From contig NC_080423.1 in NCBI RefSeq assembly GCF_029873635.1, forward strand, positions 93,725,691-93,789,690: a stretch of 64,000 nt of DNA. The letters are read 5' to 3'. The stretch's first letter is position 1; every line of letters begins with the position of its first letter. A program made the position numbers and the translations under genes. Below are positions 46,992 through 57,417 of the stretch, piece after piece. The notes beneath the pieces are model-generated. The model was given only the letters and a program-made list of their open reading frames with translations, did not search any database and had not been told where the DNA came from. The DNA comes from Malania oleifera. Its lineage: Eukaryota > Streptophyta > Magnoliopsida > Santalales > Ximeniaceae.

Positions 46992-47010
46992 CAATTCTTC
47001 TTCATTATTA

Positions 47011-47118
47011 GTCGAACACAAATAGCACGTGACTTAAAAATTAAATAATTAGAAACAATGATCATAATATTTTAGTTTTAAGCTAAATAGATCATATCAT
47101 CATATTTTTTTATGCAAC

Positions 47119-47153
<35 letters not shown>

Positions 47154-47490
47154 TTTTAAAGGGATTTTTGAATATATTAAACATGCCAGCTCATGTGCCC
47201 AAGAATCATTACAGATGAGACAGGTCCACGCATGCTAAAATGCGCGGCGTGCACATGGGGGCTTACCTTTCCAAGGCAGAAAGAAGCGAAGCATCCAACT
47301 TAGGAACTTCACTGCTCTGGTGTGTTGTCCCCTTCTTTCGCAAGCAATCATCAGCTCGGTAACAAATTAAAAGTAGGTACAGCCAAGCAAACCTGCCACT
47401 GCCACTCCGTTCAACCCACCCTCGCAATTACCATTTTACCCCTTCAAATAAAATACACTTTTCTTTTCTTTTTTTGAGAAAAAAAAATTT
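47011..47490. other. Intergenic sequence, partly less AT-rich
   Basis: A TA tract at 47122-47150 is followed by a stretch (47210-47450) of clearly higher GC content than its surroundings. It may be a remnant of low-copy host DNA, but no frame or motif supports a gene. Confidence 0.35.
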
Positions 47491-48035
47491 AGACTCCGTT
47501 TAGCCCTGAAAAATAATTTTCATTTTTTGTTTTAGGGTTTTTAAAAAAATATTAAAAAATTAACTAATTTTAAATTTTAAAAATATTTGTATGACATAAA
47601 TGAACAATAATAAACAATTTATGCACTATTTGCTTGTGGTAATAATTTTGTTTAAAAATAATAATTATAAAAATATCATATTATTTTTAAATTTTTCAAA
47701 TTTTACAGAAAAGTTGAAAAATATTTTTCATTATTTTTCCAGATTTCTAACTCTTATTTTTTATGGAAGCATGGGTTTCAGATCGTGGATTATGTATAGA
47801 GTTTATTTTAAATTTACAAAAATCGAAATTCAAAATCTGAAATTCATGATTATAAATATTGTCTTATATAGAATTGAAAAATTAGAAAACAAATTGTATA
47901 TAAATAAACTATTTATTTTCTATGCTTTTAAAATACAGATCTTGAAAATTTTAAAAATAAGTTAAAATTTTATAAATTCTTTAGAAAATTAAAAATTAAA
48001 AAATAAAAAATATTTTTCACAGTTAAATAAGTCCT
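47491..48035. mobile_element. Second copy of the hAT-like non-autonomous element
   Basis: The ends AGACTCCGTTTAGCCCTG and, inverted, AGGACTTATTTAACTG resemble each other and those of 42057-42925. Interior phrases (AAATGAACAATAAT; AAAAATATTTTTCA just before the right end) match that copy. The 8-bp flanks are not convincingly alike, so the boundaries are approximate. Confidence 0.4.
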
Positions 48036-49200
48036 TAGCATTTACACATAAAATTGAATTGGAGATTTAAATGGTGTTTGTTTCGGTGACTAGAAAAAAA
48101 TCAAAGGTAATTTAGTTCTTTAGTAAAAAAAAAAATTGTTAAAAACCACATATAAAAAGGCAAGTTAATTATGTAAAGAAAAAAATTTATTAATGCCCCT
48201 TGAGTTTTACAAAAATGACATTGCACCCCTTGAATTTTTCAAAACTATCAAGAAACCCCTAAAACAATTTATTATGGATGGAAAGTTTAACTTTTCGTTT
48301 ATTTGGACAATACTATCCTTGCCCCTTAAATGAAATCATTTTGTGTCCAAAAAACAGGAGGCGAGGAAGGGGAAAACGCATAAGCGTCGCTGGAGATGGA
48401 GAATTAGGGTTTTGAAGAGAGACCCCGCGCCTCCTCTGCCATGGGTCGTCTTGGAGCTTATGCAACCCTAGAAGCACTAACAACAAAAACCCCAACAGAG
48501 GACCTAACCCCTCCAGCCTCACATGACCTCAACCCTATTCCTTCCCCAAAAAACAGCTTCCTCTCTCGGTCTCTCTCCCTCTCTCTCTCTCTCTCATCAA
48601 TTAGAGAGCTGCACGGAGGTGAGAACTTGGGGGACGGTGGTGTTGTTCCAGAGACGAAGGCCCAACATGAGGGAAAACACAAAGACGAAGGAGCTAGGTT
48701 TTCCGGAGTTCGGTTTGGGGAATATCATCTTTTTTTAATTTTTTTTTTTTGTATAAAATGTCTTTCTTTTTTTTTTTTTGCAAATATAAGATTGTTAAAG
48801 AAATAAGAAGGTTACACGGTTTTTATTTTTTTCTTTTTTGGAATAATGAATTACCAGGAAATTTTAGGAAACCACATGTAAAAAATTTAGAATGAATTGA
48901 TAAAATCCTTTTTTTTTTGGGGGGGCAAATTAATTCTCTCTAGTTTTATATTGGTCCTATGTTTTAGGGCTTAGATTTTAGTGTTTGAATTTAGTTTTGT
49001 GTGAGTTTGAACAAAATATAGTAAAAAGTATATTAAATTTTATTCAAATTTATACAAATCTAAATTCAGTGCAGTGCAAGTTCATGTATTCGGTTGTGTT
49101 TAGGACCTAGAAAAAATTAGGAAAAATGCAAGAATGTGTTACTTTCAAGTGTCTGGGTTATTAAGACATCACAGATTATTTGTGCTAACTTTTTTTTTTT
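48036..49200. other. Probable 5' region of a Mutator-like element
   Basis: 48190-48275 reads like the long terminal inverted region of some plant MULEs (alternating ATGCCCCTTGAGTTTTAC and ACATTGCACCCCTTGAATTT phrases), but I could not find the partner end. A GC-richer part (48355-48720) with ATG, CT-rich tracts and an open stretch of 121 codons at 48441-48806 looks like a promoter or leader more than a known protein. An acceptor-like TTTAATGCAG precedes the first transposase segment (49240). Confidence 0.35.
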
Positions 49201-49258
49201 CAATTGAATATGACGCCTATCTTTTCCTCATTTAATGCAGGCTTGATATTCTACATGG

Positions 49259-49790
49259 ATGGAAATGGCTGGGGGTGATCGTTTGGTTGATGTGGGGCTT
49301 GATATTAATAGTGAAATATATGCATTTAGCACCTATGAAGATGATAACTTCAACCAAAATGACACTTGAAGATGAAATACATTAGAGTGAAGATGGTCTT
49401 TGTGATTACAATTCTAATAATAGTCAAGTTGAACTAGGTAAAAGTTTTGATTCTGATAGTGATGGTCCTTATAGTTCAAGTGTGGATGCGCCTATAAGTA
49501 CAAGATTCAACGGTAAGGAATGAGAAACAAGTAATGTGCAATTGATGAAGAGAATGCTTTTTAAGAATATGCAATAATTTAGGGATGCCTTGAAAGCATA
49601 TTCGACTAAGGAAGGGTTTAATTTTCATATGATGAAAAATGAGCATATAAGGGTAACTGCGCAATGTGATGCAAATGGCTACCCATAGAGAATGCGTGCC
49701 TCCCTGTTGCTTGATGATTGAACTCTCCAAATTATAACATGTACGATCAATTTGAGTGCATTAGGATCAATAAAAATGCAAACGCCAACA
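49259..49790 (+). pseudogene. MuDR-like transposase, N-terminal region, broken
   Basis: An acidic first part (MEMAGGDRLVDVGLDINSEI then YEDDNFNQNDT and a stop) is followed near 49575 by FRDALKAYSTKEGFNFHMMK, NEHIRVTAQCDANGYP, a stop, then RMRASLLLDD. That is the MuDR DNA-binding domain, with the usual FR.A...Y...G pattern and the start of the C...C...H.C zinc ligands. Stops and at least one frameshift disrupt it. Confidence 0.7.
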
Positions 49791-49851
49791 GCAAGTGGAT
49801 GGTCGAAAACTTGAAGACACTTTGGGCTAATCCAAACATGAGTGTAGGGCA

Positions 49852-50340
49852 ATGAAGTTGGAGGTGCAAGAGAAATTTGGTATCAAAGCAAGTGAGAGAC
49901 AACTATATAGGGCAAGGCAAAGGGTGAAAGAGAAAATAGATGGTAGTCACTATGAGTCTTATGGCAAGCTTCCAAGGTATGGAGCTATAGTGCTTGTGAG
50001 AAATATGGGAAGTTTGTGCAAACTTGAATGCGATAGACCTTGTATTAATATCGTCCTAGTGTTTAAGAGGGTTTTCATGTCATTTCATGCGCATATGAGG
50101 GGGTTTTAAAGGGTTGTCGACCATTAATTGGCCTTGATGGATGTCGCCTAAAGGGTCCATATGGAGGAGTTCTTTTGTTTGTTGTTGCTTTAGATGGAAA
50201 CATGGTTATTTTCCCAACTGATATTATAGTGGTCGAATGTGAAGACAATGGTTGTTGGGAATTTTCTCTGCACCACTTACAATATTATTGCAAGTTGGAC
50301 AAAATAGGTTATGGTGTTTCATGTCAAATGTTCAAAACAT
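49852..50340 (+). pseudogene. MuDR-like transposase, linker and start of catalytic domain, broken
   Basis: The open stretch 49852-50109 reads KLEVQEKFGIKASERQLYRA, RQRVKEKIDGSHYESYGKLP, the linker ahead of the MULE catalytic domain, and ends HAHMRGF with a stop. In the next frame come RPLIGLDGCRLKGPYGGVLL and FVVALDGNMVIFPT: GLDGC carries the first catalytic Asp. After VVECEDNGCWEF the similarity fades at about 50340, before the second catalytic residue. Confidence 0.82.
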
Positions 50341-50344
50341 AAAC

Positions 50345-51015
50345 TTGGTAGTTTTTTATTTTTTTTACTTTATTTTTTTTATTGTTATTACTTGTAACTC
50401 CATACATGTTCATATGTTTTATGTCAGATGCATAAATAAAACCTAAAAGCATAGGGTGGACTCCACGCCATCTCTTATTTATTTATGAAACCTAAAACCT
50501 ATTCACTTATATGAATTTTCCCTAATTATGCATTGTCGCAACGTCTTAAAGAAAAAATTCAAATGGTGAGGGATAATAATAACAAAGGTTTGATAAAGTC
50601 GTTACTAACATGTTATTTACCTAGGTGCAGTCAGTTCACCTAATTAATACTCGTTTATTGGTCTTTGAACTAGTCTTAAGGCCAAGGAATCAATAATCTC
50701 GGTCTATTTTTACTAAAATTGGTATCGGAAGTGAAGTTATGCGAGAAAAGATATTGGCACCCCCTACAGACTCATTCTATAAATGATACCTAATTAATTA
50801 TGAAATATCTTTAAATTGAATTGAATAGTTCTTAATTAACTCATCAATAAACAAATAAACATTGAAAATTCAAAACGAAAATGAAAAAAAAAATGCAATT
50901 TAAGAATGTCTAATAAGACATCCAAATGAGGAATCTTGTTAGATAAACCCTCCTCGGAACTAACATAGGTGAGGTTTAAAACAATTCTTTACCCTTAATT
51001 TAATTATTGGGAAGC

Positions 51016-51050
<35 letters not shown>

Positions 51051-52004
51051 CAAATTAAAAAATGCATGAAATAATTAAGAAAATTCATCACACTCAATAA
51101 AAGTCTTTAAGAGCTTCCCAAATTTTTCTAAAATTTTCAAGATTCTTTTTTCAAAATTTTTTAGTATTTTCTTGCATTTGTTTTTTAGGATTTTTTTTAG
51201 GAAATTTCCTCTATTTCATTTATTTTTGGTATTTTATTTTTCTATTTTTTATCTGAGCCAAAAATAACTCAAATAATTTTTATTTATTTTTTCTATATAT
51301 ATGTATTTTTTACAATTTTCCTTTTTTTTTTATTACTATTTTTCAATATTTAAAAATTAAAAATTATTTTTTTTAATTTAAAAATAAATCAGCAGTCCAA
51401 AGGAAGTCAAATCAGTTCAATTTGTCTAAACTAGGGTCAACTCAGGTTCACCCAAGTCAAACTAGTTCAGGAAGGGATTGCCACGTGTCAGCTAGCTGCC
51501 ACAACACAAGGCATAAGATATTTTTATTTTATTTTTTATTTTTAAAAATTTATTGCAGTAGGGTAATATTAACGTGACGTCACCTACCAAGTGGCAAAGA
51601 ATAATGGGTTCTGGGCTTGAGATACGGAGCTGACATGGTAGCGATTTGATCATCCGAAGAAAACACATATTGGACTGTCAGGATTGCGTCGCATCAACCC
51701 TTAAATGTGTGGCCCTGATTGCGCCACATGTCACCGCTCATATGATGACATGTGTCACACTTAATTTTTTTAAATATATATATATAAATATGTTATTTCT
51801 TTTTTCTTTTTCTTCCTTTCTTTTCCTTTTCTTAAAAAAATTAATATATATATATATGCTATTTCTTTTTTCTTTCTTTTCCTTTTCTTTTCTTTCAAAC
51901 ACTCATATTTCTTTCTCTCTCCTTTCTGCCTCCCTCTCTCTCTCTCTCTCTCGCTCTCTCGCAAACCTCTCTCTCTCTCCTCCCTTTCTTTCTCTTCAAA
52001 CTCC

Positions 52005-52044
<40 letters not shown>

Positions 52045-52590
52045 CCTTCCTCCCAGTCTCCCTTTTCTATATCTAATTCTTTCTCAATTTTTCCTCTCAC
52101 TTTTTCCTAATAACCAACTCCTCTCAAATTTTTCCCCCTCCACACCTTTTCAGATAATCAATTCTCCTTTAATATTTTTTCCTCCCCCTTTGCTTTTTGA
52201 AACTTACTAATTATAGGCTCAAAGAGTAACAACCCAATTAATCTTGATTGATCAATTAAATTTAAATTTGATTGATTGATTTTTGTTCCTTTTAATTCTA
52301 ATTTTGCAATTATCCACATGTCTAATTGAAATTTCATCTTGTGTGCAAGTGCAAATATAAAGATGTTGGCCCACCAGACCTTCAATTTTTTCTATTTTTT
52401 TCATTTATCTTTTATTTTCCATGTATTCAAATTTTTTTGTATTTTCCCATTTTTCATGTGTTAATGAATATTTACACAACCATGTACAAATTTGAAATTG
52501 GACTAGGAAAAAGACCCAAATGGATATCAAAATTAAATCTAAAAACCCATATAAGCATTAGACAAAATGGGGTATATACATGCATCACTC
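50345..52590. other. Non-coding 2.2-kb stretch inside the transposase gene
   Basis: The part of the catalytic domain with the second Asp and the Glu is missing; in its place is AT-rich sequence with a TA tract (51019-51048), a segment with an apparent promoter or leader character (51560-51770) and long CT tracts (51919-52040). It could be an intron plus deletion, or an inserted element whose ends I cannot define. The 154-codon frame at 51646-52110 is a translation of the CT tracts, not a gene. Confidence 0.45.
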
Positions 52591-52920
52591 AAAGTCGCAT
52601 GAATTCTAATATTGTCTTTCTTAATAGGGGTATACTTAATATGCCATGTCACAATGCTTGATACAAATAGACTGTATTGTAGACACATGTTCAGCAACCT
52701 TAAGAAAAGATATAATTGTTTGGAGCTTAGGAAACTTTTCTGGTTAGCAACTAGAGTGCCAAATGAAGAATCATTTAGAGAAGTTATGGAATAAATTCAA
52801 AGGATAGATCCCGATGTTACTGTAACTTTAAAGAAAATACCTCTTAAATATTGATGTAGGCATCTATTTGACATGAGAGCCCAAGCTGACAATGTTAATG
52901 ACTTCACAAAAGCTTCAACA
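52590..52920 (+). pseudogene. MuDR-like transposase, end of catalytic domain, broken
   Basis: The translation LYCRHMFSNLKKRYNCLELR, KLFWLATRVPNEESFREVME and IQRIDPDV matches the segment after the third catalytic residue of MULE transposases (HRYC.RH.Y.NF......L...FW.AA pattern). A stop separates REVME from IQRI. A frame at 52840-52920 continues CRHLFDMRAQADNVND. Confidence 0.78.
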
Positions 52921-53149
52921 AATGGATTGGTGACATAAGGGGGAAGTCTATATTGACCTTATTTAACTCTATTAGGATGAACGTGATCATAATGTTGAGG
53001 AAAAGCCTAGACAAAGCTATATCATGGGAGTATAGTGTGTCTTCTACAGTTTAAAAAAGATTGATGAAGATAAGCCAAGTTGCTAGGTTTTGTAAGGTCA
53101 TTTATGGTGGAGGGATAAACTATGAAGTTTTAGATGGATCAGAACGATA

Positions 53150-53570
53150 TGTTGTTTCACTTGAATAGTAGTCTTGAGATTGTCATTATTGACAAATTAG
53201 TGGAATCCCTTGTCAACATTGTGTTGCTATTGTGCAGTATGAGAAGTTGAAATTGGAGGATAACACACACCCATTTTATCACAAAAGATATATTTTGAGA
53301 ACATATGACCAAACCGTCAATCCTTTACCTAATAAAAATCAATGGCTTAATGGACTTGGAGACCCTATACAACCACCACCACTAAGGAGGCTTCCAAGTA
53401 AACCAAGGAAAAATCGTAGGAGAGAACATGATGAAGCTATCCTAAGAATGATGCAAGGAGAAGCACCACTATTAGGTGTACTTATTATAAGCAGCTTGAC
53501 CACAACAAAAGAACCAGCCAAAGGGCCCTAGTTGGGAGTAATCAAATGGCTGCTAGTGCTAGAAGAGAGA
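53150..53570 (+). pseudogene. MuDR-like transposase, SWIM zinc finger and C-terminus, broken
   Basis: A SWIM-type zinc finger spans 53170-53240 (CHYWQISGIPCQHCVAI-like across a frameshift), then the open stretch 53232-53531 reads QYEKLKLEDNTHPFYHKRYI, LRTYDQTVNPLPNKNQWLNG and RRLPSKPRKNRRREHDEA. The last part is typical of MULE transposases, and is followed in another frame by a CTYYKQLDHNKRT knuckle (second Cys lost). This fixes strand and family well. Confidence 0.82.
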
Positions 53571-54823
53571 GGCTTGGAAATGTTTGTAGAAGTAGGGAAA
53601 GACACTATATTACATGTAATCTTTGTTTATGTAAGCACATGCAATTTTTACTACTAGTTTGTTGTGTTATGTTGTTGAATTCTTATGTTTTTCCTTTAAT
53701 ATTGATTTTAAGTTTTTTAGTTGTTTTAAATTTTCTCTCAAATTCTAAAATAAATATTTATGTAGTTGGCTTAGGGATTTTAAACCTTAATCACTATTAT
53801 GTTTGTAGGTCGAACAAAGGGTTATGCAAAGAGATGTGGATGGCTCCATAATAAGGCATGATGGATGGCCAAATCATGAGGTTGTGATGCAGCTACTGAC
53901 GTATTACAAGTGGCATCACAATTTTTTGTGTGCATCTTTTATTTAAATATAGGATTGGTATTTAATGATAACATTGGATATCAGCTCCTGGTTTATACTC
54001 AATAATATAGGACTGGTATTTAATGATAACATTGGATATCAGCTCTTGATTTATACTCAATAATACATGAGAATTATTGTTCATGAATTTATCTCAGTAA
54101 TACTTGTTAGCAAAAGATGTGTTCTTTTAGTAGGTCTGAATGGTCTTTACCTAGACCAATATGACTTAATATCCCACAAGTTAGATTATTTGATGTGTGA
54201 TATACTCAAGAATCATTATGGTCTAATGGCTTCTTCATGATGTTATTTATGCTAAAGTTTGTTTTATTTTCAAATTGTTTAACTAGGTTGACAAGATCCA
54301 AAGAAGGATAAGAATTTGGAAAAGTTTTGTAGATCGATGACTAATTTTCATTGCACCTCACAAGTGTAACTAGCAAATATATTTCTTATTTATTATATTA
54401 AACTAGCAAATCCTAGTTTAATTTTTAATTAATTTATCAACACACTTTTTTATTGTAATAATAATTATAATAAATGAAGGATTATTTTAAAATTATGCAA
54501 TTGAAGCTATAAGACACAAAGTGGGAGCTCGCCAACTACTTATTTATTTTTTTATTTCAAATGAGAAGCTTGATTTTAGTTTTCTAATTTATCGAGGATT
54601 AAATTTAGAGTCACATTCAGCTTTATAATTGAATAAAAGGTAAAATTGTCATTTTCATTATTTCTTAGTCATGATTTAACGGTAAATTAAGGAAAGGCTC
54701 TCTTTGTCAATGAAATTAAATGTTGGTTCATGGAATCAAGATTAGGATAAAATCGAAAATTTGACGTCAACTCTTATTCCTATGCTTAGTCGAAGATGGG
54801 ATAACATTCATGTTCCCCTATTC
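53571..54823. other. AT-rich sequence 3' of the transposase
   Basis: No gene. It holds the 58-bp tandem pair at 53949-54064. A region at 54590-54720 could contain the right end of the Mutator-like element (GTAAAATTGTCATTTTCATT) but the match to the left side is weak. The last 5 bp, GATAA, are the target duplication of the next element. Confidence 0.4.
53949..54064 (+). repeat. 58-bp tandem duplication, two copies
   Basis: Copies start at 53949 and 54007 with ATAGGAYTGGTATTTAATGA and end with TTTATACTCAATAAT. They differ at three or so positions, so the duplication is fairly recent compared with the surrounding decay. Confidence 0.85.
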
Positions 54824-55031
54824 GATAATGTAAAAACCCAAAAAGAAATATAAAATATGAATGGATTGATTTCCAAAAAATAAAATAAAATAAATAAAAA
54901 ATAATAATAATAATAATAATAATAATAATTAATTAATCGGATTTAAAAGAAAAAGAAAAAAAATTTAATTAAAATTTATTTTATTTTTTTAATAAAATAT
55001 ATTATTATTAATATTAATTAAATATGTATTT

Positions 55032-55080
<49 letters not shown>

Positions 55081-56204
55081 TTCTGATATAAATGATTCAC
55101 GCCCCCCCCTCTTATATTCTATCTTCTTCTTCTTCTTTATTTATTTATTTATTTATTTTGTCCTGCAACTCTCTGTAATCTCTCTCTCTCCTCACGTTCT
55201 CTCTTCCTCTCTCCTCGTTTTCGTGACGGATTTTCGCCTGATCGAAAATCCGAAGATACCATTGGACTCCATTCGCCGTTGCCGTCATTTCTACCGGAGC
55301 GGATCGGTGGTAGGAGCGGCGTAAGCGTATTCCCTGGGGTAAGTCATTTTTCCATTTTTCTTTAATTTCTTGCAAAATATAAGCCCACTTGACGAACGGA
55401 CACCACCACGAGAATCTAGAGATGATTCTCTACAAGTCTAGTGGGACGAAATTCTCATGGGGGTGTCGGGCCAAAACCCCAAATTTGGGGTGCAGCAATT
55501 ATTAAGGGGTTTATTTTTAATTAATTAGAATTAATTTAGAAATGCTAAAATAGTAAGCATCTGAGACTGAAGTAGGATTTCTGAAATTTAGGGTTCGGGT
55601 GAGTGTCGCGGGTGTAATTTTGGGACCCGCAGGTAAAATTTAGAAAATTAAGTAGGGATATTAAATAATAGTTTAAATGTTAATTTGAGGTATATGGAGT
55701 TTAAGGAAGGCTAGATGAGTATTATTTTGGAGAAATAAATTAATTAATCTGGAAAAAAATGTAAATTGCAGGAGTTAAATTTCGGGCGCCAAGGGCGTGA
55801 AATTTTGGATCTTAACGAATTTCTCAGTAGGCAGGTAAGGGAATAAACTAAAGCAGTAATTTTCCATACAAATTATTATTGATTATGAGTAAATTTATTT
55901 TCAGAAAAGCATATGTTATATTGTGTATTACGAATGAAATGTACGATTGGGAAAATATTGCTATGATGATTAAAATGCATATGTATGTATGAGATGTAAG
56001 GATTCACGATTTTAGAATATGAAGTATGACTTTTAACAGCATATGTGTGGCATGAATATTATTTTATGTGAAATGTATTATGTGTGAAAAATTTTACGAA
56101 CCAAGCATGATTTCAGGTATTATGAAAATATGAGTTATGTTGTAATGGTTTTGACGATTATGTAATAAATGATGTATTTTCAGTATATATATACCTGAAA
56201 CAAT

Positions 56205-56482
56205 TTTGGCGCGAGGCCATATATTTATGTTATCGGCACGAGGCCGTATCTATGTTTTTGGCGCGAGGCCATATATTTATGTTATCGGCACGAGGCCATA
56301 TTTATGTTATTGGCGCGAGACCATGTATTTATGTTATCGGCACGAGGCCGTATTTATGCTATCGGCACGAGGCCGTATTTATATTATTGGCGCGAGGCCA
56401 TTATTATGATTTTGGCGCGAGACCATATGTATGATTTTGGGGCGAGGCCGTATCTATGTTTTCGGCACGAGGCCGTAATGAT
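56205..56482 (+). repeat. 24-28-bp minisatellite GGCGCGAGGCC(A/G)TAT, 11 units
   Basis: Units start near 56209, 56237, 56261, 56288, 56312, 56339, 56363, 56387, 56412, 56439 and 56464; a twelfth stands alone at 56575. Each has a GGCRCGAGGCCRTAT core and a TTTATGTTATC-type spacer. GGCGCGAG and GGCACGAG units are mixed, differing by a transition at CpG. The array lies in the transcribed part of the LTR. Three overlapping open frames cross it but only mirror the repeat. Confidence 0.9.
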
Positions 56483-57002
56483 GTTACGTTTGATCATGTA
56501 TTATACGTTTTCACAACCAGGATGTTAGTTTAGTTCAGACCAGAAGCTCGGTACCGTAGTTATGGGTTAATTTTGGCACGAGGCCTTATTAGTGCTACTG
56601 TCTCACGAGGGGATAGGAGATGGATAGTCGATGTGGCTTTCAGTAGAGTGTGAACGTCCACTTGGCAGTCCGGACCAGGGTGTGGCGGGCTCATCGTACT
56701 TACAAACATATTTCATTCGGTAGTGGTCGGCCAGCCATTGTCGGGTCCTGCCTTCGGGCTGTACAACCCATTATGGGGGGTAATACATGACACCAGCTAG
56801 TTAGTCATCCTGGGTTTGTTTTCAGTACTACAGTTATAACAGATGATTTTATGTATGATATGATTTATTAACAGATGTGAAAATATATGTTTACTCAGTA
56901 CGATATGATTATGTTTATAGAATTATGAAATGTACTGTATACGTACAAATGCATTAAATATTTATGTTGCCATACAACTGTATTTAGTTTATTTTCCCTT
57001 AC

Positions 57003-57016
57003 TGAGAAGTGTCTCA
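57003..57016 (+). promoter_or_regulatory. Conserved LTR near-palindrome TGAGAAGTGTCTCA
   Basis: TGAGA and TCTCA arms around AGTG, preceded by CTTAC and followed by CCCC, 330 bp before the LTR end. Same module as at 3248-3261 in an unrelated LTR family. Confidence 0.6.
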
Positions 57017-57349
57017 CCCCCAAACTTAATTAATTTTTCAGGAGCTCCTGAGAGACTGGCGGGTCAGGGCCGCCGCCATTGAGCTAGTGAGATTACCCTG
57101 TGAGAAGGGTAAGATTTTGTAATAGCGTCAGAGTTATTTTGTGTTTGACCCTAGAGATATTTGGATGTATGTGAGGATATAGAGAATGCTCTGTTATTAT
57201 GTTTTATGATTGGATGTTTGAGATTTTATGTTTACTGCTGCTAGGTTTTCCGCTGTGTTTGATAGGTGTCTCCGCTACCCACGGGTTCGGGTTGACCATT
57301 TTATTTATTATGTGATATTTTATGTTAAGAAATTGAGGGACGTTACATT

Positions 57350-57417
57350 TGGTATCAGAGCCAGGTTTCGATCTTGGGACCTGTGGGTTATGGGCCCACC
57401 ACGATTCCGCTACGCAC
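57350..57417 (-). other. Near full-length antisense copy of initiator tRNA-Met (extended primer site)
   Basis: Starting with TGGTATCAGAGCCAGGTTTC, the sequence matches the reverse complement of plant initiator tRNA-Met from its CCA end through T arm (GGTTTCGATC), variable loop, anticodon arm (GGGTTATGGGCCCA, with anticodon CAT as ATG) and D arm almost to the acceptor stem, with about four differences. Usual primer sites hold 12-18 nt. It is not a tRNA gene: the tRNA 5' end is missing or scrambled and it abuts the LTR with a 2-bp gap exactly like a primer site. The tRNA sequence used is from general knowledge. Confidence 0.88.

Larger units (their letters stand above)
54829..57347 (+). repeat. 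5' LTR of the aberrant element (family E body)
   Basis: Starts TGTAAAAACCC and ends GAGGGACGTTACA, 2519 bp. U3 is AT-rich with ATA, TTA and TA microsatellites (54900-55078) and has no TCGTCGACGA cluster, unlike its relative at 4623-6645. From about 55200 on it follows that relative: TACCGGAGCGGAT (55292), the GGCGCGAGGCC minisatellite (56205-56482), GTTGTACAGCCCGAAGGC on the minus strand (56755-56772), and TGAGAAGTGTCTCA (57003-57016). Confidence 0.88.

Noticed and set aside
48441..48806. 121-codon frame with ATG in GC-richer DNA
   Set aside because: Its content is mainly CT-tract translation and it changes frame with no known domain; more likely the leader of the Mutator-like element.
51646..52110. 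154-codon frame rich in Leu and Ser
   Set aside because: It is a translation of CT microsatellites; the minus-strand frame is the matching Arg/Glu repeat.
56205..56528. Overlapping 60-74-codon open frames
   Set aside because: They are three-frame readings of the 24-28-bp minisatellite and have no other content.
57350..57417. A functional tRNA-Met gene
   Set aside because: The tRNA 5' end is missing, there are several substitutions, and the sequence sits precisely at the primer-binding position next to an LTR.
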